Shown here: positions 48,338 through 60,500 of the stretch, one piece after another
How the letters are laid out: each line of letters starts with the position of its first letter
Position numbering within the stretch: position 1 is the first letter of the stretch
Source: Pseudopyrenochaeta lycopersici
Taxonomy: Eukaryota; Ascomycota; Dothideomycetes; Pleosporales; Pseudopyrenochaetaceae
Assembly: GCA_003313425.1 (NCBI GenBank)
Contig: NHZP01000071.1
Coordinates: 124,001-188,000 of the forward strand
Direction: 5' to 3'
DNA: 64,000 nt
Made by a program: the position numbers and the translations under genes
Notes under the pieces: generated by a model
Told to the model about the DNA's origin: nothing
Database searches by the model: none
Seen by the model: the letters and a program-made list of their open reading frames with translations, nothing else

Positions 48338-48558
48338 TGTGGAGGAAAAAGGGAGAGCTTGGCAACAGTTACCCAGGTGATCTATGAGATGGACCACTGT
48401 TTTGTCTAGGAGGCTTTGAGAGCCAGCTATATAAAGGAGAGCTGAGCACGGCCTATTACAGGGGCCATTATACGGTAGGAGCGTGAGCAGCGTGTACGCG
48501 TGCGCGAGCGCGCACGTGAGCCTACCGTACCCCAGGTCACAGCGCGTTGTTTGCAACA
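48338..48558 (+). mobile_element. Solo LTR, unmutated, with TATA box and GC-rich hairpin
   Basis: 221 bp, starting TGTGGAGGAAAAAGG and ending GTTTGCAACA, flanked by GACCT at 48333-48337 and 48559-48563. CTATATAAAGG near 48427 looks like the LTR promoter TATA box, giving plus orientation. An inverted repeat (TACGGTAGG at 48471 with CCTACCGTA at 48521) encloses a CG-rich palindrome GTGCGCGAGCGCGCAC. Confidence 0.88.
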
Positions 48559-49319
48559 GACCTTATATAAGTAAGGAAACTATAGATTCTTTATCTAGAG
48601 TAGTAATAGAAAGTAGATTACTTTAATAGCTTATATCTATATAGATAGATTATCTCTAGAGCTTACTCTAATATTTTAGTTAGCTTTATACTTAATCTAA
48701 GATAGCTAGCTATAAGAGTTTAATCTTAAAAATAATTAAGCTTACTTTCCTTTTTCTCTCTTAAGATAGATAAATAATAATATAGGCCTAGTATAGCTAA
48801 AATAGGTATTTAATTATAATACTAAGGTAAAAGCTTAATCCTTATATTAATTACTTATCTTTAATAGCTATAGATCTTATATTTCTATAAATTTTATTAA
48901 TTATTATAACTAAAATAAGATCTTCTTAGCTTTCTATCCTCTTTACTTAACTTATAGCTTATAGCTACTTAATATAAGTATATTTAAGCCTCTCTTACTT
49001 ATATACGTAAAGAAGATCTTATAGTTTATAGAGAGAAGCTAGAAGCTAGTCTTTATTAGTAAAAGAGACTTTTATTTTTTCTTTAAAGTAGCGTAAGTAG
49101 CTTTATTTAAAAAAGAGACTATCTTTAAGGCCTTTAAAGTAACTAGCCTATTACTCTTTAATTCTAAAATTATTCTTAAAAAGTTTAATACTAAGCTAGC
49201 TATATAAGAAGATATAAGTAATAGTACGTCTTCAGAGCTAAGTACTAAGAATTAGAGAGAGCTAAAGGCGCTAGTATACTACGTTATTATATATTATAAG
49301 AATAAAGGGGCTAGAAAGC

Positions 49320-49708
49320 TGTGAAGAATCTTAGAAGCTATCGGTGAGGATAACCAATAAGATTGCAAGGTTGGTTCTCCGGGATAGAGTGAGGGACTAG
49401 ATAGACGGGGGTTTAATACTAAGACAGTAAGAGGGCGCTTCTGTAAAGAGTACTAAGGGTTTAAGAATAATTAGTATTGCTATTACTATACTGTAGAGTA
49501 TAATATTAAGTTGAACATAATAAGCCGTAAGGGTTCATTATAGTGATCTATATACATAGAACTTATGCATGTTACTCAGTGTGCTCAGTGTGCTTAGTGT
49601 CACTGATCAGACTAATCAACTAAGCACGTCACGTGATCTCGCTTGTTAGTCCAATCTTGTAAGGTCCAGTTAGGGCCACTAGGACAGGGTCCCAGCAGGA
49701 TCGTAACA
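49320..49708 (-). repeat. Gypsy 2 3' LTR
   Basis: 389 bp, plus-strand start TGTGAAGAATC and end CGTAACA. Its outer half keeps GG/TG bases that are changed in the partner, while its inner half is the more mutated one. Confidence 0.94.
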
Positions 49709-49729
49709 CCATCCCCCTCCTGTCCTAGT

Positions 49730-52700
49730 GCTGTCCTCAGTGCTTATCATATAACGCAGGCGTTTCCTACTTCTTGCCGCATCATGTCTCGCCATACCTA
49801 AATATCTACAAGTGTCTAGCACTATTTATCACTAACGTCTCTGCGATTTTATTAACTCCTTTAGGGAAGCTATAGTCTAAAAGTGCGCGACGTGCGCGAA
49901 GTACAACCAGGTGTGTAGGGTCCATGTTTGTTCCAGGAAATATAGCGAGTGTCTGCGTCAAGAGTAACGTTGCAACGTGCGAGTTACAGAGTCTGAGTTT
50001 AAATAATTAGTAGACTAAAAGACGAAGCTTTAGGAACAGATAAAAGAATCTAGGAATACGTAAGAGGTTGCGATAAAGGCGCATAAAAAGGCTCTAGAAG
50101 AGCTGCGCGTTACTTAGGCTCGTAAAGAGCAGTTACGATAGTAAATAGATTTAATTAATTAGCGCGCGGAGGAAGTAATAGCTGTAGAGGAGTAGGACAT
50201 CGAAGAGCAAGAAGCGGCAGAGGCCTTATTACCTAAAAATACTTCTAACGCCCTTAGGTTTAGTTTATCGCCTAGTACTTAGGGTGCGTTTAAGGGCTTC
50301 CCTCTTAAGTACTAGGAGGTCCTAGCGGGCGACAGGCTACTAGTGGCGGACCTAACGGTTTCTTCTAGCTTCTAATGTTTCTTAAGGTTTATTTACTTTT
50401 TCTTCTTTTTCCTTTCTTCTCTTTCTTAGTATTCTCTAATTTTTTCTTGACAGTTCCTCAGGTTTTCTAGTAGTTCCCACGTGCTTTCTATACTTAGGTA
50501 TCCCTTCTATTTAACTAGGTAGCTGAAGCTTAATTCTAGGTCGTTAACTCTTCTATTTCGTTAGTATCCCCAGATTTTCTTAACTTCAAACTCGTTTTCT
50601 TCTTCTAGTTTATATTAGAATATTCTTTATAATAGCGTTGTAGGGTTAGCTAGTTCTAACTTAGAGATATAAAAGCATAGGTAGATCTTTATATCTAGTA
50701 GTAGCTTAAGTATATAATTTACAAGTCTGTTTTGTTCTTTAACTAAAAATAGTCTAACCTTAACGTAATTAAGTCCCTTGCTTAGTTGCTTGTTACGTAG
50801 ATTTTTTATAAGTAAGTATGCTTTATCCCCCTTCTTTAGCTGAGGTGCTATTTTTCTTTTCTTATTCTAGTAGGAAATACTATTACGTTATGCTTTCTTA
50901 AGGTTCTCTTAGAGTTATTTGTGTATTTTCTTTATTTCTTTAGCTGTTTTTATAGCTGCTTTAGTTTTTCTGCTAGGATATAATTTTATAAAGAGATTAG
51001 GGTGTCTCCTATAGTTAGCAAAGAATAGTGTCTTTCTAGTTAATTCTAACAATTTGTTATTATAGGCTAGTTATGCTATTAGTAGTAATAAAACCTAATT
51101 ATTTTATTATTAGTTACTGTAAATCCTTAGGTAGGTTTTCATTATTCTATTTATTCTTTCTGTCTGTCTGTCTGTTTATAGGTGATAAGCTGTTAACAAT
51201 TTTCTTTTTATTCCTATCGCGGCCATTAATGTGGACTAGAAGTTAGATATAAAGAGCTTATCTCTATTACTAATGATAGACTTAGGTATACTGTGATATT
51301 GTATCAATCTGTCTAGAATAACAAACGCTAGTTATTCTGTGTTGTAGTTATTCCTAAACGGTATTATTTCTACTGCTTTTATAAACCTGCAGACTATATT
51401 AAAGATAGCGTTATACTTAATTCCTATCGCGGGGTCTTTAGATAGTAGTAGTCCTGTTACAAAGTCTATAGAAATGTCTGCCTAAGGTTTGTTAGGTAGC
51501 TCTATAGCTTGCATTTCTCTGTATAGTACGTAGGTACTGTGTTTATTCTTATAGCAGTCCGCGCATTTTTTAATAAACTATTTAACCTTAGCCTTTATAT
51601 TCTTAAAGCTGTAGTGTTGTTATATAAGTTCTATTGTTCTCTTAATTCTAGAGTAACTATGTACTAAGTTATCGTAGTGTTATTAGATAATTACTTCTTA
51701 TAATTCTTTAGGTACTTTAGACGTAATTATTATAGTGTTATTTAATAACTTATTAGGTCCTAAGCTTCTGTCCTAGTTTACTTAAAGGATAGCATTGCTA
51801 ATTAATACTTTTGTTCTTGCGATGTCTAGTCTGCAGCTAAGAGCATTAGCTCTGCCGTTATCCTTTCCTAGCGTGTATACAATCTTAAACTTATATTATC
51901 CTAGCATTTTAGCCTATCTAACCTGTCTACAGTTTAAGGTTTTAGTAGTAGTAAAATAAACTAAGTTCTTATAATCTGTAAATATTGTAAGATCTAAGCA
52001 GCTTTCTGCGTAGATTCGCTAGTAGTTAAGGGCGTCAACAACTACTATAAGCTCTTTGGTATGCACGTTATAGCGTTCCTTGGCGTCTATAAATTTTCTT
52101 AAGTAGTACGCAACTAGGTGCTATTTTCTATCGCGTTCTTGTTTTGCTGTTGCACCTAGTGTAAGGTCTAAGGCATCTATTTTAAACTGTAAGGGTTCTC
52201 CTGTTTAGAATATAATTAATACTAGGAGTGTAATGCAGGCTTCTTTAAGTATCTAGAATACTTTTCTTTATTTATTTCCTTATTCTTATTTTATTTCTTT
52301 TCTTATAAGCTTAGTAAGTAGGATAGATTTCTTAGAGAAGTCCTCAATAAACTGTTAGTTAAAGTTAACAAATCCTATAAATAACTGTATATCTTTAACT
52401 ATTTTAGGTTTAGGCTATTCTTTTACTACTCTTATTTTCTCTTCGCTTATCTTTACTCTATATGCACCTACTATATATCCTAGGAATTTAACTTCTTCCT
52501 TATAGAACTTATATTTCTTAGGTTTAAGTAGTAAACTAAATCTTCTTAGGCAGGCAAGAACTGTTTTAACGTGCTTAATGTGTTCCTGTAGATTATTAGA
52601 GTACACGAGGATATTATTAAGGTATGCGATAATAAATATATCTAGGTATTCCCTTAATATATTATTAATAAGTGCCTAGTATGTCGCTAGTGCGTTAGTA

Positions 52701-55700
52701 AGACTAAAAGGTATTACTATATACTTATAGTAGCTATAGCGTGTTTAGAACGCAGTCTTCTATTCTTTACTTTCTTTTATATAAATAAGGTTGTACGCTC
52801 TTCTTAAGTCTAATACTGTAAAGACTTTTATAAAGGCTAGTTAATCCTGTAATTCTGCTATATTTAGTAAAGAGTATTAATTCTTTATTATAATATTATT
52901 AAGTTTCTAGTAGTTAACGCATAATCTTAACTTCTTATTTTTCTTTAGTATAAATAGTATAGGGTATCCTACTAGCAATTATAATTCCCTAATAAATCCT
53001 TTTTTTAAGTTTATCTTAATATATTCGCGTAGGGTTTTAAGTTCTTTTTCTAATAAACTGTAAATTAGGCCGAAAGTTAGTTACTTTCCTTTCTGTAGGA
53101 TAATCTTATAATCCTAGGGTTAATGCTTAGGTAATGCTTTTATGCTTATCTCTTCCTAAAAGAGTAACTTATATTCTTTATACTTATTAGAGATTACTAG
53201 AGTTGCGCTTTACTCCTTAACTCTAGCTTATTAGTCTAGAGACCTCTTATTAGTACCTGCTAAGTTAGACCCTTATATCTTAAGGTTATCCTTATTTAAA
53301 GTAAGGATCCTGATTGTTATCTTCTTATCTACCTAAGCACTTGGCCGCAGCGTAGGCTTGCTTGTAGTTGCGTCCGTTCTACAGCATTTAAATAAGAACT
53401 TTTTCCTTTTCTAATCTATGTCTAGACTATGTTCTCTTAACTATAGGAGTCCTAGTATTATATTATATTGTGATAGTCTAAAGACGTCTAGGTTAATTGT
53501 TTCCCTATAGTTCTAGATAATGAGTTACACGCTCTATACTTTATGTGTAATTACGGACTCTAATAGCATTAGCTGTCTATTAGCTACTATTAATAGATAT
53601 AGTACTAATTTTAATAATAGGATAAGGCCAGCTTATTCTATCGCTTGCGTAGAAATATAGCTCTGTTATGCTTTAGAATCTACTAGTGCCTTTATCTAGC
53701 TTCTGTTAAGCTTAATATTTAGCTTAAGGAGTTCTTATATGCCTGTTGTATATAGAGTTCGTAATTCTTGCCTATTAGTAGGCGCGACTCTAAAAAAGAC
53801 TCCTCTTAATACCTGTTTAGTGTCTTGACGTCCTTATGTTTAAGGCAGTAGGGGTTAAGGCACGTTTGCTATTACTGTTGGTTGCATTCTCTGTTAAAGA
53901 TAAGCTGCATCGCTATAATAGTTGCAGGGTCTTTAATCCCTAGAAAGTAGAGGACAGTCCTCTTATCCTATAGGTAGTTGTTACATTTAACTTTAAGATA
54001 ATTATACTATTAGTATTTGTATTAGTAAAATAAGTAAGGGAAGTATCCCTGTTCTGTCTTACTTAAATAGTGTATAGCGCACAGGTCTGTGGTACAGAAA
54101 GACTAGTGGATAATACTGTGTCGCTTATTGCGTAGATCTATTAAGTAGTCTAGTACTAGTTTTTGCGGTCCTTTGCGCATAGTATGTAGGGTTTAAGCCG
54201 CTTCTGCGCGCTTATAGTAGTTCCTGGCTTCTTCTTCCGTAAGTAGCTAGTTAGGGTTAATATTCTCTTTATCGTCCTCCTAATATATTTGTTATTTAAG
54301 CTGAGTATAAATATCTTATTTCTTACTATCTGTGAGCACGATCTCGCTATGTAAATTAACTTAAAGGTACTCTTATTATACTAGGTCCTAAGTATTAGGT
54401 ACATAGAAGGCGTCTTCCCTTACTAATAGTAGCATTGTTTGGCGTTGTAATGTATATTTAGGGGTCTTAACTACTAGGGGTTCTAGTGCCTATATTTATC
54501 TAGCTCGTTAAAGTTTCTATAGTGCGTCCCTAACGCTTACAGGTTGCTATGCTTCTTTAGCTTTTTTCGCCTATTCTTATATTACCTTCGTGTAATGTTT
54601 AGGGTAACAGTAGTGTTCCCGTAATATGTCTTACATCGCTTATTTAGCTAGAATAATTATACTTATTCCTTATTTTATAGCTGCTTCCTACTCTTCTAGA
54701 GTTAACGCGTTAATGTATTATACTTTATACATGTGCTGCGCGTGTAGTTAGTAGTTAAGTTCTGTAATATCTTTTTCTGCTTCTGTAGGCGTTAATAGCC
54801 TTAGGGTTCCTAGTTAATGTCGCTTCTAGAAGTTTTCCTTTTTCTAATCTTTAGTTAAGAGCACTATAGTATTATTAAGGTCTTCTTTAGCATCTTTATA
54901 GACTAGGGACAGGGAGCTGCTGCTCTCTTCTTCCTTATTACTATACTAGGTTCCTAGAATCTCTTTCTTAGTAGGTTCTAGGAGAGGTAGCTATAACATC
55001 TCTATACCTTAAGCTCCTTCCTCTTAGGTTATAACGACTTCCTATATTTTGTTATTACTATTTTCTTCTTTTATAACTATTATATTAATCTAGGGGGTTA
55101 CCTTATTCTTACTCCTGCAGTCTTTAGCTATATAGCCTTTCTTATTATAGTTAAAACAGGTTATTTCTTTTTTCTTCCTGCCCTTACCTAACTTTCCTCT
55201 GTTAAGGTTATCTAGATGCATTACCTTAGGGCCTCCTAATATATACTATCTAGGCACTCCTTGTGGTTAATACTAGTGTTGTAGGCAACTATTATTTAGC
55301 TTGTTGCGATAATCTTTCTAGGGTTTCTTGTCTTCTTTTATTTATCCTGGTTGTTATCCTGCGAGTTATACGCAGAGCTTATATAGCTCTACATCTAGTT
55401 AGATAGTCTTATTAATTAGGTTGTCTAGTGTCGTAATTTTTATGCCCGTACGCATAAGCTTAGTCTAGACGTCCGCTTTCAGGCCTTATTTATACATAGT
55501 TTTCAGGGTATTGTTATTCTAACTAGTCTATCTAGCGTAACCTAAAAATTTATTAGTGTAGTTAGCTGTAGACTTAGTTTGTCACATGTTTTAAATCTTG
55601 CGTTCTATAATAGTTGCTATGTTCAGGAGTCTGAACGCTTAACGCATGCATGCTTTAAATCTTTCTGTATTCTTAAACATGACGATGAGTTCTTGGGGCT

Positions 55701-55960
55701 TTTTGCCGTCGCTTATGTACTTAACTAGGTAAGGTTTTACCTACTTGGCAGCTTCGCCTCTTATGTAGCTGGACATAAGTACTGCTTAGTCGTCGTCGTC
55801 TATGGTGGTCGCATTGAACTTAAAGAAGAGGTTAAACTGAAGTAACTACTCTTTGAGCTTAAAGCGATCTCTATAGAAGAGGTCCAGTTTAGTAATAGTG
55901 TTACCTGGCCTAGTAGTATAATGGTTCGTGTTGTCTATCTCAGTATTACTTATCTTAAGG
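49730..55960 (-). pseudogene. Gypsy 2 gag-pol relic
   Basis: Reading the minus strand from right to left: a gag zinc knuckle near 55165-55118 reads CFNYNKKGYIAKDC, a CCHC box in which one Cys and the His have become Tyr. The reverse transcriptase follows near 52820-52415 with VLDLRRAYN, IPFSLTNALATY, YLNNILVYS (YLDD changed to YLNN) and KYKFYKEEVKFLGYIVG. Then comes RNase H near 52175-52065 with IDALDLTLGATAKQERD and LVAYYLRKFIDA. Order and motifs fit Ty3/gypsy. Loss of the catalytic aspartates plus many TAG/TAA codons makes it dead. Integrase should lie at about 51900-50000 but was not resolved. Confidence 0.86.
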
Positions 55961-55970
55961 GTGTTCAAAG

Positions 55971-56359
55971 TATAAAGAATCTTAGAAGCTATTAGTAAGG
56001 ATAACTAATAAGATTATAAGGTTAGTTCTCCGGGATAGAGTAAGGGACTAGATAGACAGGGGTTTAATACTAAGACAGTAAGAGGGCGCTTCTGTAAAGA
56101 GTACTAAGGGTTTAAGAATAATTAGTATTACTATTACTATACTATAGAGTATAATATTAAGTTAAACATAATAAGCTGTAAGGGTTCATTGTGGTGATCT
56201 ATATACATAGAACTTATGCATGTTGCTTAGTGTGCTCGGTGTGCTTAGTGTCACTGATCAGACTAATCAACTGAGCATGTCACGTGATCTCGCTTGTTGG
56301 TCCAATCTTGTGAGGTCCAGTTGGGGCCACTGGGACAGGGTCCCAGCAGGATCGTAACA
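55971..56359 (-). repeat. Gypsy 2 5' LTR
   Basis: 389 bp, starting TATAAAGAATC (the TGTG of the partner changed to TATA) and ending CGTAACA. Mutation is heavy in its first half, and its last 150 bp are nearly intact. Confidence 0.94.
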
Positions 56360-57339
56360 AAAGCTTAGTAAGATCTTTTACTATATCTATACTAAAAAGG
56401 CTATCTTTAAATATAAAGTAGTAGCTATAAAAGGCGCTCTTATTTATAAAAAGAAGTATAAGTAGTAGAGTAAAGTTTTCTTATTATAGTTAGATAAGGA
56501 CTATTATAGTAGTACTATATTCTAGTTACTTAAGAAAGTAAAAGAGGTACTTAACGAATAAGAAGCTAGAGCTTATAAAGAGGAGAAGTAGTAATATTAA
56601 AAGCTTAAAGTAGCTAAGTATTATAAAGAGTAAAAGTAGGCTAAAGCTAAGATAGTTTAAGTAAAGTAAGTAGCTAGAGCTAAGGCTAGGTTACTAAAGT
56701 AGAGAGAAAAGGCAGACTAAGCTACTAATTAGGCTACTAGGTGTTACGAACAGAAGTGGGAAGGGCGGCGGTTACGAGGATGTAGGAGGAGGCACGGACG
56801 ACCGACGAGGAGACCGAGTCTCTGAACTAACCGATAACGCCAGAGTCACGTGATCCCAGAAACCCCACGCCAAGGCGGACTATGTCCTATACGACGGAGA
56901 TAAACTTAGAGAACCTAGAGGGGGCCTTACAGGAATCCTATAAGATAATCATATATATAGACTTATATAATATAGCCCTATAGTATATTACAATTAACTT
57001 AAGATAATCTATAAGTATACTACTATCTAATACTTCTATATTTAACCTACTTAGCACTATATATCTATAGAATACTCTAAAGATACTAACTAGTTAATAC
57101 TAGTTACTTTATATTATAACTACTTAACTAGATCTTTAATATTTTAATTACTCTTAAGATAAGTAGTCCTAGCAAATACGTAGCTACCTCTAACTCTTTA
57201 ACTATAACTACTAAAGAATATCTAATTAGTAAACCTACTATATTTAGCAGTAATTAACAACACCTTAAAGGATAGTTACTCTAACTTAACCTATACTTCT
57301 ACCTCTATAAAGATATTAATAAAAGTAATAAGGTACCTA

Positions 57340-57533
57340 TGTCAGATACATGCTACTCTACTACACAATGTCCGTAGTAGGCAATATAGTAGGGCCGATA
57401 CGACGGAAGTCCCGGAAGTATAAAAGGCAAGAGAACACAGTAGAAAAAACAATAAACACAATTATAATTAACACATAATTAATTTATCATAGTTATTAAT
57501 TCTAAAAAACGTATTTTAGCATTTTATCTAACA
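57340..57533 (+). repeat. Copia 5' LTR
   Basis: 194 bp, TGTCAGATACATGC to TTATCTAACA. GTATAAAAGGC near 57419 is a good TATA box. Confidence 0.94.
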
Positions 57534-57559
57534 ATTAAGAGTCTTACTGCCTTAACCTT

Positions 57560-60500
57560 ACGCGAGAAGCAATGGCACAACTAATAAACCGCGATTCTAA
57601 CATTATCCTTACAGATTATATGAGCTAGAAGCCTTAGTACGAGCAGCTAGAAGCTAGATGCCTATTACTTAGGGTGTAGTACCTCGTTAACCCTATAAGC
57701 GATGCTGTGCCGAAGACAGAGCTAACCCCTCTAACTAAGCTAAACATTAAAATATATAAGAAACGCACGGCGATTAGAGACTAACCTCTAGCAAATCTAT
57801 CTAATTTAATAAATAGTAGATAAACCGCATTTAAAACTAATGTTAATTACTATAAGACGTAACTTAACTCGTACAAAGTTACAGTAATAAACTACAAAGA
57901 CAAAGATGTAAGGTTAGATAAGCTGTTAGTCTATATTTAAGTAACAGTCTCTATCTACTTAAAGAAGACGTACTACAGAATAAAGCTCTTAATCTAAGAA
58001 TAGGTAGCTACTTCAAAGAGTACTATTAGTATTAACAATAAGGACGAGTAACTGCGCGCTTAGGATTAATACATTACAGCCTTAAAGCTAATAAGATAAC
58101 TAATATATTAGGACAGCTAGCTAACTAAGTATAATTACGTAGTAACTATTATAGAGACTAAAGAAATTAGAGAAGTCTAAAAACTTAATTATATAATATA
58201 AGATTTCCTAAACGTAGTTAGTAAGGTTAGCCCTAACTAAGTGCTATTATTCTAAGACTTAGGAAGACGCGAGCTAAGAATAAATTAAAAAGAAATAATA
58301 AAACGCTTCTAAGATTATATAAGCTTATACTACTGTGGAGTTAACAAGGTGGTTCGGCACAATCCCGCAGTTCTGGTGTTGTGAATGAGAGGTGACGCTG
58401 GAATCAAATGTGCGTGAATAACAGGAGCAGCCCTGCCTGTGCAGTCTGCCAGAAACGAAGGTAAGTATGGAGCCTGATTAAAAGTAATAAACAAAATGGT
58501 CTGAAATCTCATTGAATTGACGTAGCTAATGCACTAGCTACTTCGCAAAATCTCAGTTTTGAAGTGAATTGTCATGGTGTGTGGTGCATGATGTATGAGG
58601 TTTGGTGCATCTCCAAGTCTTATCACCAAATTTCGCTGACAAAGGAAACCCCTCATCACCTGATTGCCCAGGTACCCTGTGCAACGGCACACTACCTAAA
58701 AGAGAGATAGTAGAAGGGCGCTTTTACTATAAGTAAAGCTTTATATCTTACTAATAGTAGTAAATCTACCTAGGATATAGATAGGGACGCCTCTCTTATA
58801 CCTAATAGTGTATTATCTAACTAACCTAAACAGGGGTTAAGGAGGAAGTCCTTATTAAAAAAACGCCTAGCTAGTTATTTAACTATATCTAAGTAGTCAT
58901 AGAATTAAGATAAAGTAGCAGCTAAAGGCATAAAATGCCCTGCTTATAGACTACGCTATCTTCTTACTAACTACCTCTATATTAATAATAATAATACCCT
59001 AGCCCAGTTTAAGCTAAAGGAATTAATATTAAAGCTAGTAAAGCTACGCTTATAATATAATCCTAATATACAGGAATAAGTAAAGGTATTAAAAAATTAA
59101 TAAACACAAACACTAAGCTTTAAGAACTCTTATACTCCTACGCCTAAGATATCTACTAACTAACTTAAAAGTTAGAAGATTATAATAATTAGTACTGCGT
59201 TTATTACTGTATCTTTCTAAGTTAAGTATTTAGACTACCTACTAAGATAATCCTTTACCCTTAACTTAGGCTTAACAATCTATATTATAAATAACTAAAC
59301 ATAACTTTAAAACCTGCGTCCTCCTGCTAAGGCAGATTTTATATTAGCTAGGAACACACAAATTTAAATATAAGGATATAGAATAGTGTAGCTTAACCTA
59401 AGAGGGCTATATAGACTAATAAGGCTCGTGCTAAATAATGTAGTATAGTGTCTAGAAATCCTATATAATCTAGTATTATTTAGGCTGCTTAGGTAACAGG
59501 GCGTGTAGTAGGATAATAAGAATAAGCCTACAACTCTTAAGAGGCGAGACGACTTAATAATTACATGCCTAAAAGAAGTATATAGATAATAGATACTTAA
59601 GTAATAAGACAAAATCTAGGCAGTCTTTTACATAAGAATAATTAATTCTTAGGTGAAGCGAGCACTATAGAAAGCTAATGCGATACGCTAGTATAAACGT
59701 ATAGGATATCTAGGGCCGGCAGCTATTAAATACCTAGTCTAGTAATCTAAGGGAGTGCGTATTAAGAGAGTTATAATAGTTAAGTGCGACGCGTACAGAA
59801 GAGCTAAAACTAAGCGTTAAATACAACGCGCGTCTTAATTAAACTACGAAGGCCCTAGAAAAAGACTAGCTATTAACTTCTATTCTTATAAAGAGGGAAG
59901 CTTAATAAAAGAGAAAAGTTAAATACTTATTACTAATTAATACTCTAGTTTTATATAAGACTTTTACTTTAAGGATAATTAACTTAGAAAGTTAATTATT
60001 AGGTTACTAGATATTATTATCTAGTTCCTAAAGAAGCAGTATAATATTACTGTTAAAGTAATTAAATATAACAGTAAGATTATAACTACGAAGCTAGAGG
60101 TAGTATAATTGTGTACCGCGTAAGTAATATAACTTAAGCCTTTAGCTCTAGATACTTAAGCACAAAATAGTAGTGCTAAACGCTTAGAGGGTGTAGTTAA
60201 AGATAAATCTCGCGTAATAAGGCTAGACGTAAACTTGCTATAGAAGCTATAGCTAGAGATTACACAAGCAGCAGTGTATCTACATAATTAAACGCTAAAC
60301 TACTTAAATTATTAGAATTTACTGTATAAAGTCTTCTTTACATTTACAGCTCTCTAAAACAGTATCGCTACAACACCTTAAAACCTAAACCTAGCACACC
60401 TAAAAGTATATAGCTATAAGGCCTTTACCTTAACTAATAACACTCTTCAAGGTAAATTACGACTCTAACGTCTTAATCCGCGAGCTTAGATTAGATACCT

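Larger units (their letters stand above)
49320..56359 (-). mobile_element. Ty3/gypsy LTR retrotransposon 2, RIP-mutated
   Basis: The 7,040-bp element has two 389-bp LTRs and a 5-bp duplication AAAGC at 49315-49319 and 56360-56364. The plus-strand CCATCCCCCTCCTGTCC at 49709-49725 is the complement of a polypurine tract beside the left LTR, so the element is in minus orientation. It is inserted in the pogo-like relic. Confidence 0.95.
47806..56741 (+). pseudogene. Pogo-like transposase relic, cut by a solo LTR and gypsy 2
   Basis: The frame starts at ATG 47806 with MDPVIDALTAINSLESIE and NAYGVDRRTIARRH, a helix-turn-helix N-terminus as in fungal pogo transposases. It continues with KRSLSRILSSLLSK (about 47990) and readable scraps up to 48337. 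It resumes after the solo LTR at 48559, and again after gypsy 2 at 56365, where Lys/Arg-rich text to about 56740 fits a pogo C-terminus. Stops are abundant. Without the two insertions the relic is about 1.7 kb. Terminal inverted repeats were not identified; the left end probably lies between 47627 and 47800, where a short palindrome (GTTACGAGG type) occurs. Confidence 0.72.

Noticed and set aside
58330..58512. 60-codon minus-strand frame
   Set aside because: It lies within the solo-LTR-like insert 58334-58691 and has no protein features.
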